This document shows positions 1-6,373 of a DNA stretch of 6,792 bases, in pieces. The stretch comes from Actinomycetota bacterium (GTDB lineage: Bacteria > Actinomycetota > Acidimicrobiia > Acidimicrobiales > SZUA-35). Each line of letters begins with the position of its first letter. The first letter of the stretch is position 1. The stretch is taken from the NCBI GenBank assembly GCA_027730885.1, contig JAQCHM010000184.1, positions 1 through 6,792 on the forward strand, in the 5' to 3' direction. The notes beneath the pieces are model-generated. The model was given only the letters and a program-made list of their open reading frames with translations. It made no database searches and had not been told where the DNA came from. The position numbers and the translations under genes were made by a program.

Positions 1-643
1 CAGCGTACGACTCGGTGCTTCGACCCTGCTTCCGATCGCGGCCCGGGCGACGGTTCGGGCCGGGCTCGGTGGATTCGAGTGGGCTGTCGGCGTACCAGGA
101 ACCGTCGGCGGGGGCGTGGCGATGAACGCAGGCGGTCACGGTTCGGACGTCGCAGCGTCGTTGGTGCGCTGCAGCGTCTTCAACCTGCGCGACGGCGGCC
201 CGACCGAGTGGGTGGCAGCAGACTTGCGGTTCGGCTACCGCCAGTCGGCGCTCGGACCCGACGATCTCGTGCTGTATGTCGAGCTCGGGCTGGAGCCGAG
301 CGATCGCGCACGTTCGGAGGCCCTGTTGACCGACATCGTGCGTTGGCGTCGTGAGCACCAGCCCGGGGGAGCGAACGCCGGCAGTGTGTTCGCCAATCCA
401 GGACCCGAGTCGGCGGGGTGGCTCATCGATGCGGCCGGACTGAAGGGCTTTCGGATCGGCACGGCCGCGGTGTCGACCAAACACGCGAACTTCATCCAGA
501 CCGACGCGGGTGGAGCAGCCGACGATGTGTTCCGCGTGCTCCGTCACGTCCGGCAGGTCGTGTTCGAGCGAACAGGCATCGCCTTGCGGCCGGAGAACCG
601 ACTCGTCGGATTCGACGACGAGTCTCTGTTGGAGGCTCGATGA
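1..643 (+). CDS. murB: UDP-N-acetylenolpyruvoylglucosamine reductase MurB, C-terminal part (5' truncated by window edge)
   Basis: MurB is the FAD-dependent cytoplasmic enzyme that reduces UDP-GlcNAc-enolpyruvate to UDP-MurNAc with NADPH, the second committed step of peptidoglycan precursor synthesis. Reading codons from base 2 gives 213 residues with no start, so the N-terminal FAD-binding part lies outside the window. Visible motifs (fragment numbering) are the flavin-site segment VPGTVGGGVAMNAGG at 31-45, the YRQS arginine at Arg80, and GANAGSVFANP at 123-133, whose Ser128 (bases 383-385) matches the catalytic proton-donor serine. STKHANFI follows at 158-165, then LRPENRLVG, whose Glu198 (bases 593-595) matches the catalytic glutamate. 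The stop codon overlaps the ftsQ start as ATGA, indicating translational coupling. No active-site residue is missing in the visible part. Confidence 0.96.
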   Translation, partial: SVRLGASTLLPIAARATVRAGLGGFEWAVGVPGTVGGGVAMNAGGHGSDVAASLVRCSVFNLRDGGPTEWVAADLRFGYRQSALGPDDLVLYVELGLEPSDRARSEALLTDIVRWRREHQPGGANAGSVFANPGPESAGWLIDAAGLKGFRIGTAAVSTKHANFIQTDAGGAADDVFRVLRHVRQVVFERTGIALRPENRLVGFDDESLLEAR

Positions 644-1449
644 CCTCGCGCCACGTCGAACCCAAGATCGCCGCCCGTCGGGTGGCCGTCGCCCGAGACG
701 AGGGTCGTCGCCGGCTCCGGGCCCTGGCGGCGCTGTGCGTGATGACGCTGACTGCTCTCGCTGGCATCGTGGTGGTGAACAGCCCCGTGCTCGACGTGGA
801 CGAGATTGTCGTGAGGGGGGCGACCAATACCACGCAGGCCGACATTGCGGCGGCCAGCGGCATCCTCCTCGGTCATCCGTTGCTCTATGTCGACGTGGCC
901 GGCGCCGAAGAACGCATCGGTCGACTGCCCTGGGTCGAGTCGGTCGCTCTGGCGCGGTCGGCGGGAGGAACCTTGACGGTGACGGTGACCGAACGGGTCG
1001 CGAGCGCCGCCCTTCCTGCGGTCGGCGGCTTCGCGCTCATCGACGCCGACGCCCGCCAACTCGCCATCGTCACGGATCCTCCGCCCGGTTTCCTGCCGGT
1101 CACCGGGATCATCGCCGACGGCATCCCCGGTCAACCCGCGCCGCCGGAGACCCACTCCGTGCTGCGGCTGTTCTCCCAGCTCACGCCGGAGATCGCCGGA
1201 CAGGTCACGTCGGTCATCTGGGGTGAGGGGGCGTTGAGCGTGACGCTCGCCGGCGGTGGGCGTGCCCTCCTCGGGGACGACACCGCGCTCGAGCAGAAGC
1301 TCCTCAGTCTCGAGACGGTGATGGCCCGAGTCGACCTGCGTTGCCTGGCGGAGATCGACGTTCGGGTGCCGTCTGCTCCCGCCGTCACCAGGATGAACGC
1401 GAACGGTGATCCGCGGGCCCCCGTGGTCGATCTGGCAGAATGCACCTAG
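640..1449 (+). CDS. ftsQ: Cell division protein FtsQ (DivIB family, POTRA domain)
   Basis: FtsQ is a bitopic inner-membrane divisome protein; in the family it links FtsB/FtsL and the septal synthase complex. The ATG at 640 overlaps the murB stop (ATGA) and gives 269 residues. The same frame stays open upstream to base 418, but that extension lies inside murB and is Arg-rich out-of-frame sequence. Residues 1-26 are a basic cytoplasmic tail, about 27-47 are one hydrophobic membrane segment, and about 50-118 form the POTRA domain (VDEIVVRG, then LPWVESVALAR and VTVTERVA). The C-terminal beta domain ends with EIDVRVPSAPAVTR, typical of actinobacterial FtsQ. No ftsA follows, as expected in actinobacteria. 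Assignment rests on domain layout plus the position between murB and ftsZ. Confidence 0.93.
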   Translation: MTSRHVEPKIAARRVAVARDEGRRRLRALAALCVMTLTALAGIVVVNSPVLDVDEIVVRGATNTTQADIAAASGILLGHPLLYVDVAGAEERIGRLPWVESVALARSAGGTLTVTVTERVASAALPAVGGFALIDADARQLAIVTDPPPGFLPVTGIIADGIPGQPAPPETHSVLRLFSQLTPEIAGQVTSVIWGEGALSVTLAGGGRALLGDDTALEQKLLSLETVMARVDLRCLAEIDVRVPSAPAVTRMNANGDPRAPVVDLAECT

Positions 1450-1452
1450 CGT
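1436..1452 (+). promoter_or_regulatory. Possible ftsZ promoter -10 region
   Basis: Two -10-like hexamers lie at the end of ftsQ: CAGAAT at 1436-1441 and TAGCGT at 1447-1452, the latter fitting the actinobacterial TANNNT form. Neither has a convincing -35 hexamer 17-18 bp upstream. Dedicated ftsZ promoters in or near the ftsQ-ftsZ gap are known in other actinobacteria, which is the main reason to list this. The site is inferred, not demonstrated. Confidence 0.3.
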
Positions 1453-1467
1453 GGTGTCGAGAACACC
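1453..1467 (+). repeat. Short perfect inverted repeat in the ftsQ-ftsZ gap
   Basis: GGTGT (1453-1457) and ACACC (1463-1467) are perfectly complementary around a 5-nt CGAGA loop. If transcription starts near 1459 the repeat would act as DNA; if it starts further upstream it would form a hairpin in the ftsZ leader. No U-tract follows directly, so it does not look like an intrinsic terminator. A second CACC at 1476-1479 could pair with the same left arm. A 5-bp stem can arise by chance. Confidence 0.35.
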
Positions 1468-1500
1468 CCGGTTGTCACCTCTTTTCCAAGAAAGCCGTCG

Positions 1501-2610
1501 ATGAGCACCCAAAACTACGTAGCGGTAATCAAGGTGATCGGCGTCGGGGGTGGCGGTTGCAACGCCGTCAATCGAATGATCGACGCCGGACTGCGCGGCG
1601 TCGAGTTCATCTCGGTCAACACCGACGCTCAAGCACTGCTGATGAACGACGCCGAGACCAAAATCCACATCGGTCGCGAGCTGACCCGCGGCCTCGGAGC
1701 CGGAAGCGACCCCGCCATCGGCCAACAAGCCGCCGAGGACCACTCCGACGAGATCGCCTCGGCCCTCGATGGGGCCGACATGGTGTTCATCACCGTCGGT
1801 GAGGGCGGCGGCACCGGCACCGGCGCGGCGCCGGTCATCGCCGAATTGGCCAAGAGTCGTGGAGCGCTCACGATCGCCGTGGTCACCCGACCGTTCGGTT
1901 TCGAGGGTCGTCGTCGGGCCTCCCAAGCCGAGACTGGCATCTCTCGCCTTCGCGAGAAAGTCGACACGCAGATCGTCATCCCCAACGACCGACTCCTATC
2001 GATCGCCGACGAGAAGACCACCATGGTCAACGCCTTTCGGATGGCCGACGAGATCCTGCTCTCGGGCGTTTCAGGAATCACTGATCTCATCACGACGCCC
2101 GGACTGATCAACACCGACTTTGCCGACGTCCGCATGATCATGCACGATGCGGGCAGCGCGCTCATGGGGATCGGCCAAGCCAAGGGAGAGGGACGCGCGT
2201 TGGCCGCGGCCCGAGCGGCCATCGCCAGCCCGCTGCTCGAGTCCTCCATCGAGGGGGCCCGCGGCATCCTCCTGTCGGTCGCGGGGTCGAGCGGCCTCGG
2301 TCTCTTCGAGGTCAACGAGGCGGCCGAGATCATCCATGATGTCGCTCATCCCGATGCCAACATCATCTTCGGCACCGTGGTGGACGAGGACATGGTCGAC
2401 GAGATCCGCGTGACGGTCATCGCGGCCGGCTTCGATCGTTTCGACGCCCCGGAGCCGGTGCGGGCCGCCTCGCAGAAGGGCGGCTCTCGGCCGGATCCGC
2501 TGTCGGATCTGCTCGACGACGAGCCGACCATCGTCAGCGCCGATCTGTTCGCCTCCGACAACGACGATCCCGACGACGACGAATTCGACGTGCCGTCGTT
2601 CCTCAGGTAA
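1501..2610 (+). CDS. ftsZ: Cell division GTPase FtsZ
   Basis: FtsZ is the tubulin-like GTPase that polymerises into the cytoplasmic Z ring and recruits the divisome. The 369-residue product starts MSTQNYVAVIKVIGVGGGG, matching the start of actinobacterial FtsZ and supporting the ATG at 1501; only a weak AAGAAAG (1488-1494) serves as ribosome binding site. Key parts are the first glycine loop GVGGGGCNAVN (14-24), NTDAQAL (40-46), the tubulin signature GGGTGTG (102-108), and the catalytic T7 loop NTDFADV (204-210), with Asp206 and Asp209 as the acidic residues that complete the neighbouring subunit's GTPase site. Residues about 312-360 are a disordered acidic linker, and DVPSFLR (363-369) is the conserved C-terminal peptide that binds partners such as SepF. 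Gly100-Glu101 before the signature is the mycobacterial-type variant of the more common Gly-Met. All catalytic elements are present. Confidence 0.99.
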   Translation: MSTQNYVAVIKVIGVGGGGCNAVNRMIDAGLRGVEFISVNTDAQALLMNDAETKIHIGRELTRGLGAGSDPAIGQQAAEDHSDEIASALDGADMVFITVGEGGGTGTGAAPVIAELAKSRGALTIAVVTRPFGFEGRRRASQAETGISRLREKVDTQIVIPNDRLLSIADEKTTMVNAFRMADEILLSGVSGITDLITTPGLINTDFADVRMIMHDAGSALMGIGQAKGEGRALAAARAAIASPLLESSIEGARGILLSVAGSSGLGLFEVNEAAEIIHDVAHPDANIIFGTVVDEDMVDEIRVTVIAAGFDRFDAPEPVRAASQKGGSRPDPLSDLLDDEPTIVSADLFASDNDDPDDDEFDVPSFLR

Positions 2611-2624
2611 CCGGTGACCGCGGC

Positions 2625-3353
2625 ATGTCGCGCAACACGTACTCGTGGGCCGTCGAGACCGGCCGTTGGCGCTGCGAGGTCCGATCGACGGGCGTTGCCG
2701 ACGGCAGTTTCGCATTGCTCGATCCTTGGCCCGACGTCGAACGTCGGCGGCTCGAGCTGACGGGCACGGCGTGGACCCTGCTCCGGCAGGTCCACGGCAC
2801 CCGGGTCGTGTCGGTGTCTGCCCCCGGTGACGCGTCGGGAATCGAGGCCGATGGCGCCTGCACCTTCGAGCCGTCGGTGCCCGTTGCGGTTACGACGGCT
2901 GACTGCGCACCGGTCGTCATGGTCGGCTCTACCGGAGTCGCCGTGGTTCACGCCGGTTGGCGGGGTGCGCTGGACGGCATCATCGAGACCGCCGCTCGCG
3001 TCCTGGCCGATGGCGGTGCGGTCCCGGTCGAGACGCTGCTCGGCCCGTGCATCGGACCGTCGGCCTACGAGTTCGGAGCAGCCGACCTGGCCGACATCGT
3101 CGCCGTCTTCGGTCCCGCGGTGATCGGTCGAACGGCGACCGGATCGCCGGCCCTCGACCTCCCCGCTGTCGTCTCGATCGCCTGCGAGCGGGCCGGATGG
3201 CCTGCTCCTCCGAGGCCGCCGTGTACCAGTGATCCCCGATACTTCAGCCACCGTGTAAGGGGCGACACGGGTCGCCAGGCCACCGTCGCCTGGTTGGAGC
3301 CGTCAGCCGTCGGTCCCCATGCGGCGACCTCGACGGTCGCGCGGTCGCGATGA
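2625..3353 (+). CDS. pgeF: PgeF/YfiH-family polyphenol oxidase-like (laccase-domain) protein
   Basis: The family (DUF152, Cu-oxidase_4) was first called laccase-like. Characterised members include a peptidoglycan-editing factor that prevents misincorporation of serine into muropeptides, and homologues with purine-nucleoside activity. The 242-residue product has the metal-ligand signature: His57 in RQVHGTRV, Cys94 in TTADCAPV and His109 in AVVHAGWRGA, followed by GPCIGPSAYEFG (140-151) and a YFSHR...TGRQA C-terminal motif (206-218). The ATG at 2625 has GGTGA (2613-2617) seven bases upstream and lies 14 bp after ftsZ, so the two are probably co-transcribed. The region before His57 is short and lacks the long GGVS...LNL...NR segment of many homologues, although 'ADGSFAL' retains part of it. 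About 18 residues after the last motif look like an unconserved tail. The family call is firm; the substrate is not known from sequence. Confidence 0.9.
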   Translation: MSRNTYSWAVETGRWRCEVRSTGVADGSFALLDPWPDVERRRLELTGTAWTLLRQVHGTRVVSVSAPGDASGIEADGACTFEPSVPVAVTTADCAPVVMVGSTGVAVVHAGWRGALDGIIETAARVLADGGAVPVETLLGPCIGPSAYEFGAADLADIVAVFGPAVIGRTATGSPALDLPAVVSIACERAGWPAPPRPPCTSDPRYFSHRVRGDTGRQATVAWLEPSAVGPHAATSTVARSR

Positions 3354-4036
3354 CGTTCTTGATGACCGCCGAGGACTTTCGCGACCGGTGGCAGGAGTTG
3401 CGCGACCAGATCGTCTCCGCGGGGGGATCGCTCGACCGGGTGCGGGTCGTCGCGGTGACCAAGACTTTTCCTACTGAGGCCGCGCTCCTCGCGCTCGGGG
3501 TCGGCCTGCTCGACCTCGGCGAGAACTACGGGCAGGAACTCGAGTCCAAGGCACCCAGGGTGGCTGCGCTCCTGGCCGAGGGCGAGCCCTCCCCGCGGTG
3601 GCACTTCATCGGCGGCCTGCAGCGCAACAAGGTCAAGCGGATCGCGTCCCTGGTGGCGTTGTGGCAGACCGTCGACCGGGTGGAAGTGGCCGGTGAGATC
3701 GCCAGCCGGGCTCCCGGTGCTGCGGTCCTCATTCAGGTCAACACCACTGACGAACAACAGAAGTCGGGGTGTCAGCCCAAGGCTGTCGCAGGGCTGGTGG
3801 ACGCAGCCCGTACGTTGGGCCTTGACGTCCGGGGTCTCATGACCATTGGACCCACCGATGGTCTGGACCCGCGCCCCGCCTTCGCCGCGCTTCGGGCATT
3901 GGCCGACCGGCACGGTCTGGTCGAGTGTTCGATGGGGATGAGCAGCGACATCGCAGCTGCGGTCGCCGAGGGATCGACGATGGTCCGGGTCGGCACCCAC
4001 CGGGAGCGATCCGCCCATGACGATGCGCGCGCGTGA
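3350..4036 (+). CDS. yggS: YggS/PROSC-family pyridoxal phosphate homeostasis protein
   Basis: This single-domain, alanine-racemase-fold PLP carrier maintains free vitamin B6 and keto-acid balance; it has no firmly assigned catalytic reaction. The 228-residue product shows the PLP lysine in VAVTKTFP (Lys38), GENYGQE (57-63), WHFIGGLQRNK (84-94), VNTTDEQQKSG (130-140), GLMTIGP (162-168) and the phosphate-binding SMGMSSD (194-200) followed by GSTMVRVGT (208-216). The start overlaps the pgeF stop as ATGA; Met5 at 3362 is an alternative start. After Gly215-Thr216 the protein reads HRERSAHDDARA, without the aromatic-Gly (IFG/LFG) that normally closes this fold, so the tail may be shortened by a couple of codons. 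All cofactor-binding motifs are intact, so I treat it as functional. Confidence 0.95.
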   Translation: MTFLMTAEDFRDRWQELRDQIVSAGGSLDRVRVVAVTKTFPTEAALLALGVGLLDLGENYGQELESKAPRVAALLAEGEPSPRWHFIGGLQRNKVKRIASLVALWQTVDRVEVAGEIASRAPGAAVLIQVNTTDEQQKSGCQPKAVAGLVDAARTLGLDVRGLMTIGPTDGLDPRPAFAALRALADRHGLVECSMGMSSDIAAAVAEGSTMVRVGTHRERSAHDDARA

Positions 4037-4060
4037 AGCGGTTATCTGGCATGCTGGTGA

Positions 4061-4073
4061 GATCAAAGTGATC
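4061..4073. repeat. Perfect inverted repeat upstream of sepF
   Basis: GATCA-AAG-TGATC is a perfect 5-bp dyad with a 3-nt centre, 20 bp before the sepF start codon in the 57-bp yggS-sepF gap. A dyad this compact looks more like a protein-binding site than an RNA hairpin, since a 3-nt loop closed by A-T is weak. I see no clear -10 hexamer in the gap, so sepF may be read from upstream. The binding partner, if any, is unknown. Confidence 0.35.
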
Positions 4074-4083
4074 GTAGTGAGCC

Positions 4084-4088
4084 AGGAG
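4084..4088 (+). promoter_or_regulatory. Ribosome binding site of sepF
   Basis: AGGAG lies 5 nt before the ATG at 4094. It overlaps an in-frame GTG at 4088, so that upstream GTG cannot use it and the ATG is the better start. It is the strongest Shine-Dalgarno match in front of any gene in the window. Confidence 0.8.
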
Positions 4089-4093
4089 TGCAC

Positions 4094-4828
4094 ATGGCCG
4101 TGTTTCGAAACGTGATGGTGTATCTCGGACTCGGGCCTGACGAGGAGTACGACGACGGCTACTTCCTCGACGAGGGCGACGAGCGCCGAGGCGAGGACAC
4201 CGTACGGCGTCTGCCCGCCAACCGCGGCGCCGAGGGCGGCCGTGACGCTTACGGTCGTGAAACCTTCGGACGGGACCACGACGAGCCGACAGCCGTCGGG
4301 GCGGTACGACCGCTGCGTCCGGTCGGCGCCGACGTCGCACCGGCCGGTCGACATGACGCCGGTTCATTGCGCTACGAGTACGACCGGTTCGATCCTCGGA
4401 GCGACCTTGCGGATCATTCGGCCACCGAGTCGCGTTTCGACAATCACGTGCGGCGCGAGCCCGTCGTCGACCTTGTTGCCGAGGGACGGCGCTACCGCGA
4501 ATCGTCCGGCTCGCAGTTCAACGACACACCGGTCGTCAGGGCCATTCCCATTCGTCGTACCAAGCCGGTCACGCTGGCCCCGGAGTCCTTCGGCGACGCC
4601 AAGCTCATCGCCGACGAGTTCAAGCGTTCGACGCCGGTGATCATGAACCTTCAGGGCCTCGACCGTGAGCTCGCTCGTCGACTGATCGATTTCGCCAGCG
4701 GTGTGTGCTACTCGCTCAGCGGGAGCATGGAGAAGATTGCGTCGCAGGTCTTCCTGCTCACTCCCAAGTCCGTCGAGGTCTCCGACGAGGACCGCCGGCG
4801 CATCGAAGAGCGTGGTTTCGCCCGCTGA
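4094..4828 (+). CDS. sepF: Cell division protein SepF
   Basis: SepF is the membrane anchor of the Z ring in bacteria without FtsA: an N-terminal amphipathic helix binds the membrane and a dimeric C-terminal core binds the FtsZ tail. The 244-residue product begins MAVFRNVMVYLGLG (1-14), the expected amphipathic anchor. Residues about 15-150 are a charged, probably disordered linker, acidic at first (EEYDDGYFLDEGDE) and then Arg/Gly-rich. The core runs from about 155 to 233, with LAPESFGDAKLIADEF, PVIMNL (181-186), ARRLIDFASG (194-203) and VFLLTPKSVEVS (219-230). The linker is on the long side for the family. The gene's position downstream of ftsZ, pgeF and yggS is the classic ylm arrangement. 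Function is inferred from strong core conservation. Confidence 0.96.
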   Translation: MAVFRNVMVYLGLGPDEEYDDGYFLDEGDERRGEDTVRRLPANRGAEGGRDAYGRETFGRDHDEPTAVGAVRPLRPVGADVAPAGRHDAGSLRYEYDRFDPRSDLADHSATESRFDNHVRREPVVDLVAEGRRYRESSGSQFNDTPVVRAIPIRRTKPVTLAPESFGDAKLIADEFKRSTPVIMNLQGLDRELARRLIDFASGVCYSLSGSMEKIASQVFLLTPKSVEVSDEDRRRIEERGFAR

Positions 4829-4867
4829 TCGACCTCTGTCATGCACCGTTGCGACGGTGGCACGCGT

Positions 4868-4873
4868 TAGTGT
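4868..4873 (+). promoter_or_regulatory. Candidate -10 box for leaderless transcription of the divIVA-like gene
   Basis: TAGTGT fits the actinobacterial TANNNT -10 form. Its last base is followed by six nucleotides and then the ATG at 4880, so transcription would be expected to start on or next to the start codon. No Shine-Dalgarno-like sequence precedes that ATG, which agrees with a leaderless mRNA. The -35 region (about 4845-4850, ACCGTT) is not recognisable, as is common in actinobacteria. Inference from spacing only. Confidence 0.45.
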
Positions 4874-4879
4874 GCACGG

Positions 4880-6373
4880 ATGGCTTTGCAAAGCGACAAA
4901 CTCCGTCTGCTGGGGCGCATTTCCGAGATCCGATTCGAAGAGGAACTCCGGGGCTACAGCAAACAACAGGTCGATCGTGTCCTCGAGAATCTTGCGCCGT
5001 TGGCCGACGAGATCGAGGCGTTGCAGAACCGACTGGCCGAGGCCGAGACCCGAGCGGCGTCGGCCGAAGCCCAACTGATCGAGAGCGGTGGCCGTGAGGT
5101 CGACCTCGTTCCGGCGGCTCCGCTTGCGTTGCCGGCCACCCCGGCCGACTTCGACGAGACGCTGCGCAACACGTTGCTGCTGGCCCAGCGGACCGCCGAT
5201 GAGACGGTCCGTCGAGCCAACGAGGACGCGGCACGGATCACCGGATCGGCCAACACCGAGGCTGAACAGACCCTGGCCGCGTCTCGGGCCGAGGCTGCCC
5301 AACTCGACGTCGAAATCCAGGCTCGCCGCGCCGAGCTGCTTGCCGACGTCGACACTCAGCGCCGCGAACTGCTCAGCGAGATGACCGCGACCGCCGAGGC
5401 CCGACGTCTGGCGATCGAGTCGGAACTGACCCAGACCGAAGGGGCCGAGCGAGCCGAGATGCTCGGTCAGATCAAGGATCTGCAGGGCATCCGAGCCATG
5501 CTGGTCGAAGACGTCGAGCTGTTGGAGCAACACCTCGACGGGCGCCGGTCGGCTGTCCGAGTCCTATTGGCGGAGATCGCGGCGGTCGTCGACGAGCCCG
5601 AACGCCTCCGAGCCGACGGCCCGACGCTTGCCACCATTCCCCCAGTTCCGGGTGGCAGTGATGGCACGACGGGGGTTCGCCCCAGCCTCCCTCTACTCGA
5701 CGCCCTGGTCGCCGAAGGGACCGAGGCGCGGGCGTCGGGCACGACGACCAGCCAGCCCTTTGCGTCCGCCGACCTCGCGGAGCCTGGCGTCGAGGACTTC
5801 ATCCTGGACCCGTCGCCCGATCCGTTCCTTGCGGCCCCCGTGTTCGCCGATCCCGATCTCGAGACCGACGACGACTCGCCGGGGTCGGCATCCGCCGGGT
5901 TCGGCTTCGAACCAACGGGCTCCGGGCAGTTCGACACCGGCGAGATGGGCACGTTCAAACCTGCACACGGTGACGCGTCCCTCGTCGATTTCGGTGAGGT
6001 CGTCGAGTCCGACGCGGGCACGGGTGCCTTCGAGGAAGACCCGTTCGCCTACGGTGAGGGTGGCGCAGGGTTCGCGGGGTCGGGGATGACTGGATCGGCG
6101 ACAACGATCGGCCGTCCGACCTGGGCGGACGCGGTGCCCGACGCCGCCGACCTACCCGTACCGCCGCTCGGTGTTCCCCTGTCTTCGACCGTCGCCACGG
6201 CGGCGTCGGGGTCGACGCCGCCGCCTCCCGCAGTACAGGATCCATTCCTCGACCAGCTGCGACGGGCGACGACCGAGGGCATCGGTGCCGACGACGACGC
6301 CCTCGACCGCTTCCTCGAGGGTGACCCCGAGGACGACCGGCGCGGCGGCGGTTGGTTCGGCTGGCGCAGATAG
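4880..6373 (+). CDS. DivIVA/Wag31-family coiled-coil protein with long acidic C-terminal extension
   Basis: DivIVA proteins recognise negatively curved membrane at poles and septa and recruit growth or division factors. The 497-residue product has a DivIVA-type N-terminus with IRFEEELRGYSKQQVDRVLENL (split here at residues 17-38), where Phe19 and Arg24-Gly25-Tyr26 match the membrane-contact loop, followed by a first coiled coil to about 68. A Pro/Ala spacer (75-88) leads to a long second coiled coil (about 90-238) with the alanine-rich 'LLLAQRTADETVRRANEDA' pattern of actinobacterial homologues. Residues about 240-450 are low-complexity, acidic and rich in Gly, Ser, Thr and Pro. Asp-Pro-Phe recurs at 314, 387 and 454, and the end is basic and aromatic (RRGGGWFGWRR, 487-497). 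It is far longer than Wag31-type proteins (about 260-400 residues). It follows sepF directly with no yggT between. It may be the main DivIVA or a specialised paralogue, so I give no symbol. Confidence 0.82.
   Translation: MALQSDKLRLLGRISEIRFEEELRGYSKQQVDRVLENLAPLADEIEALQNRLAEAETRAASAEAQLIESGGREVDLVPAAPLALPATPADFDETLRNTLLLAQRTADETVRRANEDAARITGSANTEAEQTLAASRAEAAQLDVEIQARRAELLADVDTQRRELLSEMTATAEARRLAIESELTQTEGAERAEMLGQIKDLQGIRAMLVEDVELLEQHLDGRRSAVRVLLAEIAAVVDEPERLRADGPTLATIPPVPGGSDGTTGVRPSLPLLDALVAEGTEARASGTTTSQPFASADLAEPGVEDFILDPSPDPFLAAPVFADPDLETDDDSPGSASAGFGFEPTGSGQFDTGEMGTFKPAHGDASLVDFGEVVESDAGTGAFEEDPFAYGEGGAGFAGSGMTGSATTIGRPTWADAVPDAADLPVPPLGVPLSSTVATAASGSTPPPPAVQDPFLDQLRRATTEGIGADDDALDRFLEGDPEDDRRGGGWFGWRR

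Noticed and set aside
418..639. An upstream start for ftsQ inside murB
   Set aside because: The extension is murB DNA read out of frame; the ATGA overlap at 640 gives a normal FtsQ with a short basic tail before the membrane segment.
510..1226. An Arg-rich plus-strand frame of 238 codons across the murB-ftsQ junction
   Set aside because: Out of frame with both genes and of shadow-type composition; MurB and FtsQ motifs occupy the other two frames.
1433..1443. Sigma-54 promoter suggested by TGGCA followed by TGC before ftsZ
   Set aside because: The GG and GC elements are not at the required spacing, and sigma-54 is generally absent from actinobacteria.
1799..1830. Unusual Gly-Glu before the FtsZ GGGTGTG loop as a novel active-site variant
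   Set aside because: Mycobacterial FtsZ has the same Gly-Glu, so it is a lineage feature, not a novelty.
544..1926. A 460-codon open frame on the minus strand across ftsQ and ftsZ
   Set aside because: Composition is Arg/Gly/Asp/His-rich with no recognisable motif, and it lies opposite two firmly identified genes. Long antisense frames are expected where third positions are nearly all G or C.
3992..4036. A frameshift that truncates the YggS homologue
   Set aside because: Neither alternative frame restores the aromatic-Gly ending, so a small in-frame change fits better than a frameshift.
4088..4093. GTG at 4088 as the sepF start
   Set aside because: It overlaps the AGGAG ribosome binding site, whereas the ATG at 4094 has correct 5-nt spacing and begins with the expected amphipathic helix.
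3065..5533. Long minus-strand frames opposite pgeF, yggS, sepF and the divIVA-like gene (3065-4354 and 4364-5533)
   Set aside because: Same antisense high-GC effect; no domain motifs, and they span boundaries of well-supported plus-strand genes.
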